From contig NZ_CP139698.1 of the NCBI RefSeq assembly GCF_034372165.1, positions 1,798,001 to 1,862,000 of the forward strand: a stretch of 64,000 bases of DNA. The letters are read 5' to 3'. The position numbers and the translations under genes are program-made. Each line of letters begins with the position of its first letter. The stretch's first letter is position 1. The DNA comes from Christiangramia sp. OXR-203 (lineage in GTDB: Bacteria > Bacteroidota > Bacteroidia > Flavobacteriales > Flavobacteriaceae). The notes under the pieces are model-generated. The model ran no database searches. It was not told the origin of the DNA and worked only from the letters and a program-made list of their open reading frames with translations. This document shows, one piece after another, positions 44,345 through 51,159 of this stretch.

Positions 44345-44755
44345 ATGATAAGAAAAGGATCGGCCGAGTGGAAAGGCTCTTTAAAAGAAGGAAAAGGAAC
44401 AGTTAGTCTTGAGAGCGGAGTTCTTAAGGATGAACAATATTCTTACAAGACACGTTTTGAAAATGGAAATGGTACAAATCCAGAAGAATTGGTTGGCGCA
44501 GCGCATGCAGGCTGTTTTAGCATGCAACTTTCGGCTTTCCTTACTGAGGATGGATATGAACCAAATCAGGTAGCTACGACCAGTGAGATCACATTTGAAG
44601 ATGGAGAGATCACAAAATCCCATTTGATCCTAACGGCAGACGTTCCAGGAATTGATAAAGATAAGTTCGATAAGATCGCTAATAAGGCAAAGGATAGCTG
44701 TCCACTTTCGAAATTGCTTAAAGCAGAAATCACACTGGAATACGATCTAAAATAA
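44345..44755 (+). CDS. OsmC/Ohr-family peroxiredoxin
   Basis: A 136-residue thiol peroxidase. The two redox cysteines are in [11 protein letters not shown] (Cys57 or close) and [10 protein letters not shown] (near 119). The [21 protein letters not shown] start and [15 protein letters not shown] segment are typical. It detoxifies organic or hydrogen peroxides. It has a convergent neighbour (N-formylglutamate amidohydrolase family) with a shared terminator hairpin. Confidence 0.92.
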   Translation: MIRKGSAEWKGSLKEGKGTVSLESGVLKDEQYSYKTRFENGNGTNPEELVGAAHAGCFSMQLSAFLTEDGYEPNQVATTSEITFEDGEITKSHLILTADVPGIDKDKFDKIANKAKDSCPLSKLLKAEITLEYDLK

Positions 44756-44775
44756 TACTTTAGATCCCCCGAATT

Positions 44776-44805
44776 AAAGCTCCTTAATTAAGGGGCTTTT
44801 TTTAT
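44776..44805 (+). terminator. bidirectional terminator overlapping the end of the amidohydrolase gene
   Basis: Arms aaagctcctt / aaggggcttt with loop aatt and one T-G pair, followed by a T run. The stop codon of the convergent gene (44790-44788) lies in the hairpin, so its last residues Lys-Lys-Ala-Pro are encoded by the terminator arm. Confidence 0.8.
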
Positions 44806-45477
44806 GCAATCTTCTATAGATTTATATATAGTTTCCTTCATACTCTTTTCCATAATATTTTTAGACACGAATTTTTGATTGACCTCAATTTCGATTCCGA
44901 CATAATTTTCTGTAAATCTTTTTCTTAGGTAAGTCGTAAAACCATCAGCTTTTCCAAGGTATGGATAGTTTTTGCGAACTCTGTATTTAGATTTATCTAT
45001 TAGCGATTTTTTAAATTGCTCACTAATCTCCTTCTCTAACTGGACCGTAGGATCATAAAGTATTCCTATATCACAATCTCTTTCAACATCATTAAAAACG
45101 GGAGTAAACGAATGGATCGAAAGGTGTACTACCAAATGATTGAATTCATGAAAATCCAGAGTTAAATGCTCAACATGCTGTCGGTAAGGCAAATAGTGTT
45201 CTGCTATTATTTGACTCTTCTTAGAATGCTCAAGAATTTTTGAGAACCTGGAAAATAGCTTAGGATGGTGTAAAGATCGATTAGTTTCAATTAGTAATCT
45301 TCCAATATCCTGTGCATAACTAGCATTAGATAGAGGTTCTAAATATTTGTACAAATCGTAAGCACCAGGATCATAACCTTCATGAGTATTTAGAACATCT
45401 TTCTGTTCTTTGAATAAATAAATGTATTGAGGCGGAATTGCATTCGCAGCATGTTCGCAGGTAATCAGTAATTTCAT
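44788..45477 (-). CDS. N-formylglutamate amidohydrolase-family (FGase) protein
   Basis: A 229-residue metal-dependent amidohydrolase. The family starts with a conserved E-H pair: LLITCEHAANAIP (about 3-15), followed by THEGYDPGAYDLYKYL, DIGRLLIETNRSLHH, and HLSIHSFTPVFN (catalytic His region near 115-122). FGases cleave N-formylglutamate in histidine catabolism, but none of the hut genes is nearby. Here it is the third gene of a RimK-GCS2-FGase operon, with a 4-base start overlap, so it more likely processes a peptide-like amide made by the other two (inference). Confidence 0.85.
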   Translation of the reverse strand: MKLLITCEHAANAIPPQYIYLFKEQKDVLNTHEGYDPGAYDLYKYLEPLSNASYAQDIGRLLIETNRSLHHPKLFSRFSKILEHSKKSQIIAEHYLPYRQHVEHLTLDFHEFNHLVVHLSIHSFTPVFNDVERDCDIGILYDPTVQLEKEISEQFKKSLIDKSKYRVRKNYPYLGKADGFTTYLRKRFTENYVGIEIEVNQKFVSKNIMEKSMKETIYKSIEDCIKKAP

Positions 45478-46694
45478 GGCCGGAACATACGATCAGACTG
45501 CAGGCTTTCAGCAATTTTCAAGTAGGTACGTTTTATGTTCGTTTCTGAAAAATCTCCTCTCAAGGATTTTAGAATTCGTGATGATAGACTGCCATTCTGC
45601 AATAAGAATTCAATATGATTTTGATGATTGTTAGACAATTTATTACCTACTCGTTTATAGATGTTTTTCCAGATATTTCTAACATCGGCGTCTTTTTCAA
45701 TATCAAAAATTGCCAGATATCGCTTGTTTGTAATCAGCGTATTTTCAGCGTCTTTAATCACATCATTAAAAATGGAAAATAAATCATCCTCGTGCCAGGC
45801 CTTTTGATCTTCCAGAGAAACAAGCTCTTCAGAAACCAGTAATCTTAAAGCTTCCACTATAAAGGCTGCAATCGCAATATCTGCGGAAGGTGTTTCCTGA
45901 ATGTCGATAACCCTGATCTCAATTGCATTCCTGTCGAATCTGGAAATAGCTCCTCTTGAATTTAAAAAATGATGATCGAGAATTTGCTGCGTATCATACT
46001 TTTTGATCGCTTTATTTATTGGATCAAAGATCTTTTCGTCATATTCCTTTTTACTGAAGACCTGTTCAGGTATGACCTTCCCTGTCATATGAGGTATTTC
46101 CTTCTGATTGGTTTTATAATAATGCATTCTGGAATCCTTATAGCCAGTGAATTGTCCGTCCAATACCGGTGAGCTCGCTGCCAGACCAGGAATGATTGGA
46201 AGTAAAATACGCACCGCTGCATGCAACTTCTCAAATTCCTGATCATTTGCAAAAGGTAAATTGATATGCATACTTTGAACATTGCTCCAACCATGTCCTC
46301 TACAATCAAATATCCTATTGTAGAGGTTGTAGATCTCATTCTGATCGTGTGGCCATAATTTTGTTTCTACCAAAGTATCCATTAAAGGATGGCATGCTCC
46401 AGCCAGCAATTTTGAATCCATGTTTTCAAGAAGCTTGTTGATTTCCTTTATGTTCTGAAGGAAATCGTTTTCCAAATCTTCCAGAGTGGAAACCGGACCG
46501 TTGGTTTTTAGTTCCACTACATGGGCGACAAGCTCATTGCTCCACTCAATCTTGCCGTTTGAAACATCAGATGTTAGAGTACCATTCTTAAGGATAAACA
46601 ATTCATCAACTGAAGGATTTACCTTCATAGTTTTATTATGCACGAGCATATATTCCAGCTCTATTCCAAAAACTTCAAATAAGTGATATGCCAT
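45474..46694 (-). CDS. GCS2-family carboxylate-amine ligase (glutamate-cysteine ligase-like)
   Basis: A 406-residue ATP-dependent ligase of the GCS2/COG2170 type (YbdK-like). It begins FEVFGIELEYMLV, the glutamine-synthetase-like acidic motif that holds the metal, followed by SMHINLPFAND (about 143-153), RMHYYKTNQKEIPH and DRNAIEIRVIDIQETPSADI (about 265-284). Enzymes of this family join an amino-acid carboxylate to an amine. It starts 2 bases after the RimK-like gene ends and overlaps the FGase gene by 4 bases, as expected of a tight operon. The actual substrates are unknown. Confidence 0.85.
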   Translation of the reverse strand: MAYHLFEVFGIELEYMLVHNKTMKVNPSVDELFILKNGTLTSDVSNGKIEWSNELVAHVVELKTNGPVSTLEDLENDFLQNIKEINKLLENMDSKLLAGACHPLMDTLVETKLWPHDQNEIYNLYNRIFDCRGHGWSNVQSMHINLPFANDQEFEKLHAAVRILLPIIPGLAASSPVLDGQFTGYKDSRMHYYKTNQKEIPHMTGKVIPEQVFSKKEYDEKIFDPINKAIKKYDTQQILDHHFLNSRGAISRFDRNAIEIRVIDIQETPSADIAIAAFIVEALRLLVSEELVSLEDQKAWHEDDLFSIFNDVIKDAENTLITNKRYLAIFDIEKDADVRNIWKNIYKRVGNKLSNNHQNHIEFLLQNGSLSSRILKSLRGDFSETNIKRTYLKIAESLQSDRMFRP

Positions 46695-46696
46695 TC

Positions 46697-48148
46697 TTAA
46701 TTTTTTTCTAGTCGGTTTTTAAGAGCAGTAATAATCTCAGTATAGATAATATCACCATAATACTCATCCTCTACTCCCGCATCAATATTGGGATTGTCAT
46801 TTATTTCGATAACCACAGGGCCTTTTTTAGTTTCTTTAATATCGATTCCGTATAAGCCTGCGCCCATCAGTTTAGCCGACTTCACCGCAATTCTAATTAT
46901 TTCAGCAGGAACTTTTTCTATAGGTAGAGAATCTGCATTTCCATCCTGATCATATTTGTCTTTAGCATTCCAGTTGTAGATCTGCCAGTGACCTTTTGCC
47001 ATATAGTATTTACTGGCGTAAAACGGTTTACCATCCAGAATTCCTATTCTCCAATCATATTCAGAATATGAAAATTCCTGGGCAATAACCAGTTCTGACT
47101 CTTTAAGCATCGCAGATGCGAGCTCATGATATTCAGATTCCGTTTTTGCTTTTTTAACACCGAAAGAGAAAGTGGAATCCGGTGATTTCAGTACAACCGG
47201 CAATCCGATCGTTTCCAGAACCTGACTCATATTGTCTTTGTGAACGATCATGGTTTGCGGCGTTGGTATTCCAGCATTTTGCAAAGCTTCAGCCATAAAT
47301 ACCTTGTTGCAACATTTCAATATAGCATCTGGCATATCTACAAGCGCAATGCCTTCCTGCTGTGCCTTGCGAGCAAAAGCATAGGCTTCATTATTTACTT
47401 CTGTACTCTGGCGTATAAACAGAGCATCAAATGATGAAAGCCTGGAGAGGTCTTTTGGTGAAACAATTTCAGTATAAAAACCCATTTTTTCGGCGATCTC
47501 CACAAATTTCTTCAAGGCTTTGCTATTACTTGGAGGTGCAGGATCACCATCTTTTACCAGGATTGCTAGGTCATATTCATAACTGGAAAGCTTCGGAGTA
47601 TCATAACGCTTTTTGCTAAAATATTGCTCAGCAAATGCATACATACTTTCTTTATGTTCTTCGGGAATCTCAGCTTCAGAAATCGCTTTGATATTTTTAA
47701 TATTCCACTTGGTCGTATAAGTGAATCGCACCCGTAATAACGGAATTTGGAAATGCCTGAAAAATGTAGCGCTTAATTCCTTGTATTTCGCAGCGACATT
47801 CTGCCCAAAATAAATACTGAGCGTAAACTCTTTGGACTTCAAGCTTTTAAAACTACGCTGAATAAGATCGTCAAATTCATCAGATACTATCCTAACCAAC
47901 TTTGGTTCCCCAAGGTCCACCAGATTCCTTATGGTTGGAATAGCCGAATGTCCACGGGCTTCTGCCAGTAAAGAGACATAATATCCCTTGGACTGGTAAG
48001 AATAGTCTTTACAGAGATTAAATATTCGAACATTTTTGAGCTTTGCGAATTCAGGATTGGTAAGGTAATCCCGCGATGAGATAATTTTTGTATTCTCAGG
48101 AGAAATGGTCCAGTTTTCAGGCTGGTTTACAACAATGTATTTATTCAT
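46697..48148 (-). CDS. RimK-like ATP-grasp ligase with RLAN N-terminal domain
   Basis: A 483-residue ATP-grasp peptide ligase. N-terminal domain (about 1-195) looks like the RimK-like ATP-grasp N-terminal (RLAN) module, the ATP-grasp fold covers about 215-480. Visible elements: KCCNKVFMAEALQNAGIPTP, VVLKSPDSTFSFGVKKA (ATP-binding lysine and Gly-rich loop region), VIAQEFSYSEYDWRIGILDG, and the metal-binding VVIEINDNPNIDAGVEDEY. Such enzymes add glutamate or similar residues to peptides. First gene of the three-gene operon. A -7 element TACATTTG lies at 48178-48171. Confidence 0.88.
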   Translation of the reverse strand: MNKYIVVNQPENWTISPENTKIISSRDYLTNPEFAKLKNVRIFNLCKDYSYQSKGYYVSLLAEARGHSAIPTIRNLVDLGEPKLVRIVSDEFDDLIQRSFKSLKSKEFTLSIYFGQNVAAKYKELSATFFRHFQIPLLRVRFTYTTKWNIKNIKAISEAEIPEEHKESMYAFAEQYFSKKRYDTPKLSSYEYDLAILVKDGDPAPPSNSKALKKFVEIAEKMGFYTEIVSPKDLSRLSSFDALFIRQSTEVNNEAYAFARKAQQEGIALVDMPDAILKCCNKVFMAEALQNAGIPTPQTMIVHKDNMSQVLETIGLPVVLKSPDSTFSFGVKKAKTESEYHELASAMLKESELVIAQEFSYSEYDWRIGILDGKPFYASKYYMAKGHWQIYNWNAKDKYDQDGNADSLPIEKVPAEIIRIAVKSAKLMGAGLYGIDIKETKKGPVVIEINDNPNIDAGVEDEYYGDIIYTEIITALKNRLEKN

Positions 48149-48170
48149 TCAATTAATTGGTAACTCAAAT

Positions 48171-48178
48171 CAAATGTA
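48171..48178 (-). promoter_or_regulatory. -7 element of the amidoligase operon
   Basis: TACATTTG on the minus strand, 23 bases upstream of the RimK-like start. No TTG at the standard distance upstream. Confidence 0.35.
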
Positions 48179-48250
48179 TATTAAAATTCAATCGTAAATA
48201 AGATTTTAAGTTATCCTTAAATATAATTATTAAATTCAGCCTGAAAATCT

Positions 48251-49540
48251 ATGTTTATGAAATTATCAATATCAGGATTACTCCTTTTCTCTCTAGTATT
48301 TAATAGCAATGCACAAACTCAGGATTCAGAATTGATCGAGAAAGCGACCAGAATACATGAGCGTGTGATTACTATAGATACGCACAACGATATTAATATC
48401 AACAATTTCACTACTGAAAAGAACTATACGCAAGACCTGGACACCCAGGTAAATTTGCCGAAAATGCTGGCTGGTGGTCTTGATGTAAGCTGGTTAATTG
48501 TTTACACTGGGCAGGGCGAATTGAATGAGAAAGGTTATGCAAAAGCTTATGAGAATGCAATTAGCAAATTTGAAGCAATTCACAGGCTGACAGAAACTTA
48601 TGCTCCTGAAGCTATAGGATTGGCCACAACTTCTGCTGAAGTACGAAAATTAGTTGCAGAAGGAAAAAAAGTCGCCATGATAGGTGTTGAAAATGCGTAT
48701 CCTGTTGGTACAGATCTAAGCAGAATCAAAGAGTTTCACGATAGAGGAGCCAGATATATGTCGCTTTCTCATAACGGTCATAGTCAGTTTTCAGACTCTA
48801 ATACCGGTGAGGAGAATGATGAATGGTTGCATAATGGATTGAGTGAATTAGGAGAGAAAGCTGTTCTTGAAATGAACAAATATGGAATTATGATCGATGT
48901 TTCACATCCCAGTAAAGAAGCGATCAAAGATATGTTCAGAATATCAAAAGCACCACTTGTAGCTTCACATTCTTCTGCCAGAGCACTTTGTAATCATAGT
49001 AGGAATCTGGATGACGAACTACTTGAATTGTTTCGCGAGAATGGCGGAGTCGTTCAAACGGTGGCGTTTAGTTCTTATTTGAATACTGAGAAACACAATG
49101 CTTTTTCGAAGGCAGAAACTGAAGTTTACAAAAATACTGCCGATCAATTAGGCTTAGACTATCTAGAAAGAGACAGCGTTCGAAAACTTGATGATGCAGC
49201 GAAACAGAACTATTATAAAGATTTGAAGAAAATAAGAATAGCCGCTAAGACTGCATTAAATAACTTGAACGAAACTTCAACTCCTGTAGCCGTAGTAGAT
49301 TTCGTGGATCATATCGACTACCTCGTGAAAAAAATTGGTATTGATCATGTTGGAATTAGCTCAGACTTTGATGGAGGCGGTGGAATTTATGGTTGGGATG
49401 ATGCCAGTGAAACGTTTAATGTAACGATTGAGCTTGTTCGAAGAGGATATTCTGAACAGGAAATTGCTAAACTTTGGGGTGAAAATCTACTAAGAGTACT
49501 CGATGAAGTTCAGGAGGTAAGCAAGAATTTGCAGGGATAA
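48251..49540 (+). CDS. membrane dipeptidase, M19 family (renal dipeptidase-like), exported
   Basis: A 429-residue zinc dipeptidase. Signal peptide (cleavage near SNAQ, residue 20), then the M19 start RVITIDTHNDININ with the first metal His-x-Asp. The bridging Glu is in AMIGVENAYPVG, the next ligands in MIDVSHPSKEAI and VASHSSARALCNHSRNLDDE, and the last Asp in IGISSDFDGGG-like HVGISSDFDGGGGI. It hydrolyses dipeptides in the periplasm, including D-containing ones in some members. It is divergent from the amidoligase operon, which makes an isopeptide- or dipeptide-like substrate plausible (inference). Confidence 0.92.
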   Translation: MFMKLSISGLLLFSLVFNSNAQTQDSELIEKATRIHERVITIDTHNDININNFTTEKNYTQDLDTQVNLPKMLAGGLDVSWLIVYTGQGELNEKGYAKAYENAISKFEAIHRLTETYAPEAIGLATTSAEVRKLVAEGKKVAMIGVENAYPVGTDLSRIKEFHDRGARYMSLSHNGHSQFSDSNTGEENDEWLHNGLSELGEKAVLEMNKYGIMIDVSHPSKEAIKDMFRISKAPLVASHSSARALCNHSRNLDDELLELFRENGGVVQTVAFSSYLNTEKHNAFSKAETEVYKNTADQLGLDYLERDSVRKLDDAAKQNYYKDLKKIRIAAKTALNNLNETSTPVAVVDFVDHIDYLVKKIGIDHVGISSDFDGGGGIYGWDDASETFNVTIELVRRGYSEQEIAKLWGENLLRVLDEVQEVSKNLQG

Positions 49541-49541
49541 A

Positions 49542-50393
49542 TTATTTAAACTTTATTTCCCTGATATTTGCGGGCACTCCTACTCTTTCATTAGAAATAA
49601 AAATTCTACCATCTTTGGAAAATGCAATCCCTTCTGGTTGCTCGAATTCTGCTGGGTCCAGCAGGTGAATGGATTTTATACCGCCTTGTAGATCGGTAAT
49701 TATTATCTTCTGAAATTCAGCATCCAAAACATATAGATCACCGGTTGATGGATGAATAGCAAGATCTGATGGTCTTAATAGTTTTCTGGGATTATGAGTC
49801 TTTAAACGTTCAAACTTAGGATCTTCGTAGTCAATCATTAGAACTGGTTCTTTCTGCAGTTTTCTGGTTTCCGGATCATATTCATATACACCTTTGTAAC
49901 CACCGCTATTGTCCAGATTACGATCCTTTACTGTGATCCACAACTTACCGTCTGGAGTCGCAGTCATACCTTCTATATTGTTCCTGTATTCAAAATCGAG
50001 CTGTATACCTTCCAGTTCCTGATCTGCAACATCAAGGTCTGATATATCTATGATTCTCCCATTACTTTCAGCAACCCAGTAGACACCATCCAGGTAAGTT
50101 AAGGCCTCATAATCTCCGGAATATGAAAACTTGTGTTTTGCAATAATTTCATTTGTTTCCATATCAAAAGTAAACAGGATACCATCTTCATCCTGCACAC
50201 AGATCATAAGTCCGTCTTCATTATATACCATTCCGGAAATTTCATTTAATTCTGAAGGTAATTCCCATGACTCGACTATCTCATAAGATTTCTCGACATC
50301 ATTAAAATCGTAATCATTTAATTGGTAAATCGCGTAAATGATTCCGGCCAGAACAATGACCATAGTTACGATCCCAATAACCCACTTATTCAT
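49542..50393 (-). CDS. SdiA-regulated-family beta-propeller protein, membrane-anchored
   Basis: A 283-residue protein with one N-terminal membrane anchor (about 4-23) and a six-bladed beta-propeller-like periplasmic domain of the SdiA-regulated/esterase-like family. Repeated blade motifs are visible: NEISGMVYNEDGLMICVQDE, DYEALTYLDGVYWVAESNG, IEGMTATPDGKLWITVKDR and PEGIAFSKDGRIFISNE. No catalytic residues are evident. It is convergent with the M19 dipeptidase, 1 base apart, and lies next to the small-peptide unit, to which it is divergent. Confidence 0.82.
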   Translation of the reverse strand: MNKWVIGIVTMVIVLAGIIYAIYQLNDYDFNDVEKSYEIVESWELPSELNEISGMVYNEDGLMICVQDEDGILFTFDMETNEIIAKHKFSYSGDYEALTYLDGVYWVAESNGRIIDISDLDVADQELEGIQLDFEYRNNIEGMTATPDGKLWITVKDRNLDNSGGYKGVYEYDPETRKLQKEPVLMIDYEDPKFERLKTHNPRKLLRPSDLAIHPSTGDLYVLDAEFQKIIITDLQGGIKSIHLLDPAEFEQPEGIAFSKDGRIFISNERVGVPANIREIKFK

Positions 50394-50511
50394 ACAAAAA
50401 CATTTAAGTTCTAATGTACAATTAAGCTCATCTCACTGAAAAAGTTTAACAATACTTTGAAGTACGAATAGTACCGTTAAATGTTAAAATTTGCTAATTC
50501 AGTACCTTTTA

Positions 50512-50541
50512 TTGCATAGTACTGTAACATAACAAGTTTTG
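50512..50541 (+). promoter_or_regulatory. candidate promoter of the three-peptide unit
   Basis: TTG (50512-50514), a 19-base spacer and AAGTTTTG (50534-50541), one base off the TAnnTTTG pattern. Transcription would begin near 50548, 65 bases before the first small ORF. Confidence 0.4.
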
Positions 50542-50612
50542 TAGCGTCTATTAAATAGAAACCATCATCTACAACATCAAAAATGGTTTAATAATCATCT
50601 AAAACTTTAATT

Positions 50613-50711
50613 ATGAGACATTCAATCAATCACACCAAAAGAAGACAATGCTTTATGAACACTGAGGCGAACTTGCAAAGACAGGTATTTCCGAAGCGCA
50701 AAAGAGCTTAA
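50613..50711 (+). CDS. small basic peptide A (32 residues), paralogue of peptide B
   Basis: Reading frame of 32 codons plus TAA: it starts MRHSINHTKRRQCFMNTEAN and ends with a basic tail (PKRKRA). Net charge is strongly positive, with one Cys (position 13) and no hydrophobic segment. It is 21/32 identical to the next ORF, sharing MRHSIN, CFMNTEAN and the FxKR tail. Many of the nucleotide differences in the conserved codons fall at third positions and are silent (Ser4, Thr8, Phe14, Asn16, Glu18, Ala19), which is strong evidence for translation. No family recognised. Confidence 0.65.
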   Translation: MRHSINHTKRRQCFMNTEANLQRQVFPKRKRA

Positions 50712-50747
50712 TTCAAAATTATTCATCAATCCAATAATACAATTATT

Positions 50748-50846
50748 ATGAGACATTCCATCAATCAAACTAAATCAAGATCCTGCTTCATGAATACTGA
50801 AGCCAACGCAGAAAGATCATTGTTCTCAAAGCGTAGAAAGTATTAA
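50748..50846 (+). CDS. small basic peptide B (32 residues), paralogue of peptide A
   Basis: 32 codons plus TAA, the same length as peptide A: starts MRHSINQTKSRSCFMNTEAN, ends SKRRKY. The CFMNTEAN block and MRHSIN start are unchanged; the variable positions are 7, 10, 12, 21-22, 24-25, 27, 30-32. The 36-base gap after peptide A suggests cotranscription. Too short and Cys-poor to be a classical bacteriocin; its high charge would suit nucleic-acid or ribosome binding, but no function is claimed. Confidence 0.65.
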   Translation: MRHSINQTKSRSCFMNTEANAERSLFSKRRKY

Positions 50847-50870
50847 TCAATCATCAAAAAATTATCAATC

Positions 50871-51002
50871 ATGACAAGTCTGGAAAGTAATTTACAGGTT
50901 TTTGGAAATGCCAGAACCGGTGGTATCACACACCGTAGGCCATTTCTAAACATCAAATCATCACACAGGTCTAAATCTAGCGATCAAAAATACACTGCAT
51001 GA
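50871..51002 (+). CDS. small basic peptide C (43 residues)
   Basis: 43 codons plus TGA: starts MTSLESNLQVFGNARTGGIT, then HRRPFLNIKSSHRSKSSDQK and ends YTA. Basic, Ser-rich and hydrophilic like A and B, but not clearly homologous. It follows peptide B by 24 bases and precedes the terminator, so all three share one transcript. Support is weaker than for A and B because there is no paralogue to test coding constraint. Confidence 0.45.
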   Translation: MTSLESNLQVFGNARTGGITHRRPFLNIKSSHRSKSSDQKYTA

Positions 51003-51042
51003 AAGGACCAATTTATCAATCAGTTCATCACAACGAGAGTTA

Positions 51043-51076
51043 AAAAAGAGGTTAATAGTTATATTAGCCTCTTTTT
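51043..51076 (+). terminator. terminator of the three-peptide unit
   Basis: Arms aaaaagaggttaat / attagcctcttttt form a 14-bp stem with one G-T pair and loop agttat. It closes the unit 40 bases after peptide C and isolates it from the PBP1A gene. Confidence 0.88.
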
Positions 51077-51159
51077 ATTTAACAAAATTTATAAAATAAG
51101 CTTAAAATATAATTCTCTCGTGCAAACATTCGTTTATTTGCAAACTTTACTACTAAAGA

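Noticed and set aside
50871-51002. Peptide C as a third paralogue of peptides A and B
   Set aside because: Apart from charge and size it shares no block with them, so homology is not claimed.
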